From Allobaculum sp. Allo2 (lineage in GTDB: Bacteria > Bacillota_I > Bacilli_A > Erysipelotrichales > Erysipelotrichaceae): a DNA stretch of 64,000 nucleotides. Under the pieces are notes generated by a model. That model had not been told where the DNA came from, did not search any database, and saw only the letters and a program-made list of their open reading frames with translations. The DNA lies in NCBI RefSeq assembly GCF_022701175.1, contig NZ_CP078088.1:1550001-1614000 (forward strand), in the 5' to 3' direction. The position numbers and the translations under genes are program-made. Of the stretch, positions 57,926-64,000 are shown piece after piece (position 1 is the first letter of the stretch; each line of letters starts with the position of its first letter).

Positions 57926-58694
57926 ATGGCGGAAAACACAAACGGTCATGAACAGTTTTTCGATCGGTACAGAACGGCATCGACCGTTTTGAACGATTTG
58001 GAAAACCGTTCATGACCGGTTTTTTAACCCCTTTGAAAAAATGCAGATCGGCCGAATCGCCGCGAAAGCCGGCGGGCGATTTGACGGCGGATATCCGGAC
58101 GCCGTACGCTGCCGCTTTATTCTCGACGAGGCTTTTGACCGTCCCGATCCAGAAGAAGACGGACTGTATATTCCAACAGGGGAATGCTGCGTAATGAAGG
58201 CAAAACTGCCTGCCTCTTCTTCCAGAGTGCTGAAGCATTCCGATGTGCTCGGCGCCCTGATGCACTCCGGCTTAAAGCGGGAGTCCATCGGCGATATCGT
58301 CGCAAGCCCGGATGCGCTCTATCTGGTCTGCAAGAGCGATCTGGCTGAATTCATTCATCAGGAAATTCGTCTGATCGCAAGAACCCACGTCGAATTTGAA
58401 GAATGCGATCCGCTGGAAATGCCCAAACCGGTCTTTGAGCATCTCAAGATCAACACGGCAAGCATGCGCGCCGACTGCATTGTGGCAGCGCTTGCCCATT
58501 GCTCTAGAGCGGACGCAAAAAGCCTGATTGCACAGGGATTTGTAAAAGTCAATGATGCGATTCTTGAATCCGCGAAAGTGCTGTGCAATAATGACACCAT
58601 CTCTGTACGCCGCCATGGAAAGTTCATGATAGGCGAACTCGACGGTGTCAGCAGAAAAGGCAGACTGATCGTAAATATTCTGAAATATCAATAA
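57926..58694 (+). CDS. ylmH: YlmH-like S4-domain RNA-binding protein
   Basis: Cytosolic protein of the YlmH family, which binds RNA and has been linked to ribosome rescue and cell-division gene clusters. The start ATG 57926 lies right after sepF. The N-terminus is HEQFFDRYRTASTVLNDLEN. The C-terminal S4 domain is MRADCIVAALAHCSRADAKS, then KVNDAILESAKVLCNNDTIS and RRHGKFMIGEL. Two frame losses near 58007 and 58027 break the N-terminal part (LENRFMTGFLTPFEKMQIGR when repaired). The gene order sepF-ylmH-ileS is typical of Firmicutes; here ylmG and divIVA are missing between them. Confidence 0.88.
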
Positions 58695-58704
58695 ATGAAT
58701 TTGT

Positions 58705-58936
58705 AAACAGAAAAAGCAATGACAAAGACGCGTCCTGCAGAATTTGGAAAGCAGAGAGCAGCCGGTTTGGTGAAAAGGCTGCATGAAAAATCTGCAGGGT
58801 ATCACTTTGAAGCTGAAAAGGGAATGGAGTACTCTTTTCCGGAAGCAGACCGTTATCTGCGAGTGCTTCAGGAAAACGCCCTGAAGAAGTAAGGTGGTAC
58901 CGCGCATTGTCGTCCTTAAACAAGGGCGGCTTTTTT
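58705..58936 (+). promoter_or_regulatory. T-box leader with an Ile specifier
   Basis: The Stem I distal region AGCAGAGAGCAGCCGGTTTG is followed by GGGTATCACT with ATC (Ile) at 58801-58803. The T-box TAAGGTGGTACCGCG (58890-58904) is followed by the terminator GTCGTCCTT/AAGGGCGGC and TTTTTT. It controls ileS by tRNA-Ile charging. Confidence 0.9.
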
Positions 58937-58961
58937 GTGTCTGCAGAAAGGACGTAAGAGA

Positions 58962-61701
58962 ATGGAGAAAAAGAACGATTATAAATCGACCCTCCAGATG
59001 ATGAAAACGACGTTCGAAATGAGAGGAAACCTCCCCAGGAAAGAACCGGTTTTTCAGAAACGCTGGCAGGATGAACATCTTTACGAAAAGATGCTCGCCA
59101 AACGCGAAGGCTGTGAGCCTTTTGTACTGCATGACGGTCCTCCGTATGCCAACGGGGACATCCATATCGGTCATGCGATGAATAAAGTCCTCAAGGATGT
59201 CATTAACAAATCGAAATTCATGCAGGGCTACCAGGTTCCTTACATCCCCGGATGGGATACGCACGGTCTCCCTATCGAAACCGCGGTAACCAAGCTTGGC
59301 TATGACCGCAAGAAAATCGGTATCCCGGAATTCCGCAAGATCTGCCGTGAATTTGCGCTCGAGCAGGTAGAACGTCAGAAAAAGGTTTCCTGGCTTTAGG
59401 ATCGATCGGCGATTACGATCATCCCTACATCACGCTGACTCCGGACTTTGAAGAAGAACAGATCCGTATTTTCGGAAAGATGGCGGTAGACGGTCTGATC
59501 TATCAGGGCCTCAAACCGGTTTACTGGTCTCCTTCGAGCGAAACCGCTCTCGCGGAAGCCGAAGTCGAATACAAGGATGTAACTTCGCCGACGATCTACG
59601 TGAAATTCCAGGTCAAGGACGGCAAGAGCATCCTCGATGAAAACGACTATTTCGTCATCTGGACGACCACCCCATGGACCATCCCGTCCAACCTCGGTAT
59701 TTCCGTTCATCCCCGCTTTGAGTACGCCCGCGTCAAAACCGATCAGGGCAATCTGATCGTGCTTTCCACAATGGTGGAAGAACTGATGCAGCGTTTTGGC
59801 ATTGAAAACTACGAAGTCCTCCAGATCATCCCTGGCAAGGATCTCGAATATATGACCGCAACTCATCCGCTTTATCCGGAAGTGGAATCTCTCGTTATGG
59901 TCGGCGAACACGTCACTGACGATTCCGGTACCGGTCTGGTTCATACCGCGCCTGGCTTTGGTATGGACGACTTCATGATCGGCCGCAAGTACGGTCTGCC
60001 TGTCTTCGTAAACGTTGACGCGCAGGGCCGCATGATGGATGTCTGCGGACCGCGTCTGGCCGGCAAAACCGTAGACGAAGCCAATCCGATCGTCATCGAC
60101 TGGCTGACCGAAAAAGGTGCGCTGCTGAGCCGTGAAGATATCGTCCATTCCTATCCGCACGACTGGCGTACGAAAAAGCCGATCATCTTCCGTGCGACAA
60201 CACAGTGGTTTGCTTCCATCGATAAAATCCGTGATCAGCTCCTCGATCAGATCCACTCCATTTCCTGGGTACCGGCATGGGGCGAAGACCGCATGAACAA
60301 CATGATCGCCGACCGTGCCGACTGGTGCATTTCGCGTCAGCGTGCCTGGGGCGTACCTATTCCAATTTTGTATGGCGAAGACGGCACCCCGCTGATGGAT
60401 CCGGTTCTGTTTGATTATGCAGCAAAGCTGATCGGCGAATACGGATCCAACGTATGGTTCGAACGCGACGCCAAGGATCTCGTTCCGGAAGGCTATACGA
60501 ACGAACATTCGCCAAACGGTCTCTTCACGAAGGAAACCGATACGATGGACGTATGGTTTGACTCCGGAAGCTCCCATACGGGCGCGATGAAAAACGCGGC
60601 CTCGGCTATCCGGCAGACCTGTACTTTGAAGGGTCCGACCAGTATCGCGGCTGGTTCAACTCTTCTCTGATCATTGGAACCGCCGTATACGGACAGGCTC
60701 CGTACAAACAGGTTCTTTCCCACGGATTCATCATGGACGAACAGGGACGCAAAATGTCCAAATCCCTGTGGAACGCCATGGCTCCGGCGGAAATCACCAA
60801 CAAGTTCGGTGCGGACGTGCTGCGTCTTTGGGCGTGCATGGTGGACTATCAGGCCGACTGCTCAGTAGGCGACAATATCCTCAAACAGGTATCCGATACG
60901 TACCGCAAAGTCCGCAACACCTTCCGCTTCCTCGTCGGCAACCTGGACAGCAATACGTTTGGCAAGGACGATCTGCTCGATGTTGAAACGCTTTCGCCGC
61001 AGAACAAGTTCATCCTCGCTCTGCTCGACGATACGGTTGATGAAGTCCGCAAGGCGTACAACGAATACCGTTTCTCAGATGCGGTCAACCTGATGGTGAT
61101 CCTGATGACTAACGAGCTCTCGAGCTACTACCTCGACTACGCGAAAGATATCCTCTATTGCGATGCAGAAGATTCGAGAGACCGCCGCGAAATCCAGACC
61201 GTTCTGTATCTCACGGCTTCGATTCTGACTCGTCTTTGGGCTCCAATCCTGGCGCACACCGCCGAAGAGATCAACGACCTCATGAAGTTCGATGAAGAAT
61301 CCATCCACCTTTCCGAGTTTGTTAAATCCGGTCTGATCGAAGACACCACAGAACTGAAAAAGAACATGGAAACCGCGCTTGCGCTGCGCAAGGACGTACT
61401 GAAGGCTCTTGAAGAAGCCAAGACCGACGGCGTTCTGAAAAAATCCAACGAAGCCGTTCTGCGCATCCATGCCAATGATGAACTGCGCAGTATCGTAGAG
61501 GAGTACATCTCCAATCCGGCTCAGTGGCTGATGGTCGAGTCCGCTGAGTTCACGGACGAATCGCTCAAGCCGTATTCGGTATGCGAGATCGAAGTGAAAC
61601 ATACGGACGGACATCTTTGCGAAAGATGCCGCAACTATACGCACAGCCATCATGAAGGCGGCGTATGCGACCGCTGCGCAGAAGTTCTCGGCGTAGAATA
61701 A
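58962..61701 (+). CDS. ileS: Isoleucyl-tRNA synthetase
   Basis: Class I synthetase charging tRNA-Ile. The start ATG 58962 follows AAAGGACGTAAGAGA. The HIGH motif is [17 protein letters not shown]. The CP1 editing domain includes [12 protein letters not shown] and [17 protein letters not shown] is exact in [10 protein letters not shown]. The C-terminal zinc site is [20 protein letters not shown], with CxxC pairs. Two lost bases split it: near 59385 ([18 protein letters not shown]) and AAAAA 60590-60594 ([19 protein letters not shown]). The corrected length is about 914 residues. It follows the T-box and closes the sepF-ylmH cluster. Confidence 0.95.
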
Positions 61702-61773
61702 ACGAAAATTTCCGGTTTCTGTCCGGATCCGAAACGGTCATGGACAAATCCCTGCTTTCTAAAGAAAGATTTT

Positions 61774-61825
61774 TGAGACTGCCTCGTCAGCCGATTTTTC
61801 GGCCGATTGAAGCAGTCTCTTTTGT
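61774..61825 (+). terminator. Terminator after ileS
   Basis: GAGACTGC and GCAGTCTC enclose an inner CAGCCGA/TCGGCCG arm, followed by TTTTG. 61826-61995 shows no gene. Confidence 0.7.
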
Positions 61826-61995
61826 TTTCGCAGCACGAGGCAGAAATAATTTTGAAAAGCAGCTGGCCGTCCGCAAAGAATTTGAAACTGGAAAAATTCG
61901 AAAAAATGTGAAAGTCTTTAGATGATTTAAGGCACGACGAAAAGCCCTCCTTGCGAAGGGAAATTTTTCTTAGCCGTCATCATTTGTATTTTGCG

Positions 61996-63438
61996 TTATA
62001 CCAACAATGACTTGGTTGTTTTTTCTGCCAGTTGAAGGGGAATTCCAATCTGTTTAAGCAGGATCTGCACCTTTTCAATAAGAACTGGATCTGATTCTTT
62101 TGTCAGTTCAACCCGTTCTACGGCCGTTTTCTGAATTTCGTGGACGTTCTCCAATTCCACGAAATTCTCGGCTTCGGTGCAGCTGTTTTCTTCAACCGTC
62201 TCGTTCTCAGCCGGGACCGCTGTATTCGATACATCAGATTCATCACCGGGCCGGAAAAATTCTCCGGTTCGAAGCATGTGATAGGCTGCTGTCATCATTT
62301 TTCTCGCAATAGCCACCAGAGCTCTCTTCTTGCCGCGTCTGCCAGAAATGGCTTTATACTTATTGCCAAAATATGGATTTTTAACGGCGTTGAGAGCGCA
62401 CTGAATCAGTACAGGCTTCAGGTATCTCCCACCCTTTCCTATCTTCACTGATTTGTGCTTTCCGTTACTCTGATTACTTGCGGGACAAAGGCCGCACCAG
62501 CTTATAAAGTGCTTCACGTTTACGAAGCAATCCATTTTCGGACCGATTTCGCCGAGAGATGGGAAATCCCAGGAATTGACTCCAGAAGTTCAAGCTGGCT
62601 CTTGAAAGGTTCAAGAGTTTCTTGCATCATAGATTCGTAGTCTTGAATCTGCTTAGCCGTATGGTCAATTCTTTGATAGGCGGATTTGAGCTCAAATTTC
62701 TGCGAGGGGAGAACTTGGCGCCGGCGAACGCTTTATAAAGTTCTTCTTCTTTTTCTTTACGCTCCTGAGCATTGGCAAACTTGACGATACTGCACGATTT
62801 ACGAATCCGCTTCTGTACTTCTTCCAATACCGGCACCTCCGTGTCCAGCAGGTATTGGATAACATTCCTTGCCGATTCCCCTTCAACACCCGAGAAGATC
62901 AAATCAAGTCGGATATTGGCTTCGGTCAGGATATTTCGAATGCGACGGATATCGTCGCCTCTGACGTAAACAAGTTTTGTCCGCGTGCGTGACAGTCGTC
63001 TGGCTTCTCAAATGCGCCGTTCGGGAATATAGGATTCCCTGAGAAGGCCGTTAATTCCCAGTTCTGCGATCCACGCAGCGTCCTTCTGGTCTGTTTTCTG
63101 ACCAGTGATCATCCGCACGTGTTTTGGATTGACTATATGCGGAATCAGCTTTTCTCTTCACAGACGTCGTAAACCGGTGTGGAGTATTTTCCGGTGGATT
63201 CCATGTAGACATCGATCGGATCATGCGGCTGAGATTTCAGAATTTTCTTCGTCATCTCAAGAATCCAGTCACACATCTCAGAAAGATCCGTATGGTTGGA
63301 TCTGAACTTTTTCGATTTGAGCTTGAGAACATCCACATTGGTTTTAGGATCTTTCACAGAACAGCAGACGCAGGCGTAGACATTGTTTTTATGAACATCG
63401 AGTCCGGCGCAGACGGACTTTTGAATCTGAATGGTCAT
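61996..63438 (-). pseudogene. IS110-family transposase, broken
   Basis: DEDD-type transposase of IS110. The start ATG 63438 follows AGAAAGGAGCTTAGAC. The RuvC-like N-terminal domain has CAGLDVHKNNVYACV with the first Asp, DVYMESTGKYSTPVYD, then GQKTDQKDAAWIAELGINGL. The C-terminal Transposase_20 domain includes ISWCGLCPASNQSNG, with the family serine region. A base is missing at TTTT 63150-63153 (plus-strand). An in-frame TGA near 63006 replaces the expected Arg (ERRI-stop-EARRLSRTR), and further frame changes occur before 62535. The nonsense codon suggests true inactivation. No terminal repeats were found, as usual for IS110. Confidence 0.8.
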
Positions 63439-63865
63439 GTCTAAGCTCCTTTCTGAAAGAAACAGGAACCAGAGCAGAGAAGTCGATTCTTTCTGTAAGA
63501 GCTCGCCAATCTGATGAAGCTGACGGCCTAAACAAAATGTGCAGACTATTCGTAATGAATTTCTATCCAAGGGTACTATTCGAATCGGCAGCGGCTTATA
63601 AAAAACAGTCTCATGAAAGGTAAATAATTATCATTATGAATTATTTGCGTAACGTGCTTTTCCAGTGCTCTGGTACAAAGCGATTCTATCAGGAATCGAA
63701 ATTGCGAAGAGAAATTCATTAAAAATAATAAAGAGGGCTCAACGAGCCCTCATCCATATTTCAACTAACCAAGGGTGGGCCGCCGCGCGCGGGGCCTATG
63801 AATGAAAAAGAGCCTTCGTTTGGACGGCTGTCCAGACAAAGACTGTTTTTTGGATGGGTTTGTGA
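63439..63865. other. 427 bases between IS110 and the rubredoxin gene
   Basis: No gene is seen. A hairpin GAGGGCTC-AAC-GAGCCCTC lies at 63733-63751. A GC-rich stretch CCGCCGCGCGCGGGGCC follows near 63781. The hairpin probably ends the rubredoxin transcript on the minus strand. Confidence 0.5.
63733..63751. terminator. Terminator hairpin near the window end
   Basis: GAGGGCTC and GAGCCCTC, perfect 8-bp stem with a 3-base loop. On the minus strand it is followed by TTTATTATTTTT. Confidence 0.75.
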
Positions 63866-64000
63866 TTATTCAACTTTTTCGAAATCGGATTTCGAAGCTC
63901 CGCAAAGAGGGCAAACCCAGTCTTCAGGAAGATCTTCGAATGCGGTTCCAGCTGGGATGCCGTTATCGGGATCGCCGACAGCCGGATCGTACTCATATCC
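63866..64000 (-). CDS. Rubredoxin (5' partial)
   Basis: Small iron protein with a mononuclear Fe(Cys)4 centre, an electron carrier in anaerobes, often for oxidative-stress reductases. The visible part reads [20 protein letters not shown], then [20 protein letters not shown] and EKVE before the TAA at 63866-63868. The second cysteine pair (CPLC) is present; the first pair (CxxCG) must lie just beyond the window, since the window ends at the Gly after it. The remaining 44 residues match a single-domain rubredoxin, although the C-terminal part of a larger rubredoxin-containing protein cannot be excluded. Confidence 0.9.
   Translation of the reverse strand, partial: GYEYDPAVGDPDNGIPAGTAFEDLPEDWVCPLCGASKSDFEKVE

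Noticed and set aside
42496-63008. TGA read as a sense codon (Trp, Gly or Arg) in dctQ, the IS1634-like and IS110 transposases
   Set aside because: The three sites would need three different amino acids, and real genes here use TGG for Trp and end in TGA (for example the SNF2 gene at 23253-23255). They are nonsense mutations in decaying genes.

Overview
This window looks like chromosomal DNA from a gut Firmicute of roughly 50% GC, most likely an Erysipelotrichaceae-type bacterium. The reasons are three T-box leaders on aminoacyl-tRNA synthetase genes, sepF-ylmH placed in front of ileS, comG-type competence pilus genes, a long-form HPF, and YitT, YoaK-like and class B PBP genes. The genus is not determined. 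Two very large secreted glycosidases with carbohydrate-binding modules (GH89, and a GH36/clan-D-like enzyme) point to growth on host mucin glycans.

Layout. 0-4.4 kb: a 5'-truncated YitT membrane protein, a class B penicillin-binding protein, rpmG and a metallo-beta-lactamase-fold hydrolase. 4.6-15.4 kb: comGA-comGB and comGC-to-comGG lie on the minus strand as two separate units. Between them are a YoaK-like protein, an EamA transporter, a 2-hydroxyacid dehydrogenase, a CPA2 antiporter, a DJ-1/PfpI protein and a DnaQ-like exonuclease. 15.6-17.5 kb: a 3-hydroxyacyl-CoA dehydrogenase-like gene and a YbjN gene. 17.6-20.1 kb: IS66 copy 1, inserted in the last codons of an esterase gene. 20.9-26.7 kb: L-serine dehydratase, a SWIM-finger/SNF2-helicase pair and a UMF1-type MFS transporter. 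27.1-29.9 kb: T-box and leuS. 30.4-35.7 kb: the 1779-residue GH36-like enzyme. 36.2-37.7 kb: T-box and tyrS. 38.3-43.7 kb: an L-lactate/2-hydroxyacid dehydrogenase, aroE, a chorismate mutase-shikimate kinase fusion, a dead IS1634-type transposase and aroD. 44.1-45.1 kb: a decayed TRAP transporter. 45.4-49.8 kb: GH89. 50.0-52.4 kb: IS66 copy 2 with an exact 8-bp target duplication. 52.5-57.0 kb: YtqA-type radical SAM, DAHP synthase, hpf and a DUF285 repeat protein. 57.5-61.7 kb: sepF, ylmH, T-box and ileS. 62.0-63.4 kb: a broken IS110 transposase. The window ends inside a rubredoxin gene.

The shikimate pathway is represented by DAHP synthase, AroD, AroE and shikimate kinase fused to chorismate mutase, at three separate places. 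The three T-boxes carry Leu, Tyr and Ile specifier codons matching the genes they control.

The dominant oddity is that about half of all genes, including essential single-copy ones (leuS, tyrS, ileS, ftsI-type PBP), are broken by single-base frame losses. Every break I could resolve is repaired by adding one base, nearly always to a short homopolymer run, and none needs a base removed. This is the signature of uncorrected homopolymer-deletion sequencing error. Such genes are annotated at full length with the break noted. Genuine decay, shown by nonsense codons or internal deletions, is kept separate: the TRAP remnant, the IS1634-like and IS110 transposases, and possibly the SNF2 5' region.
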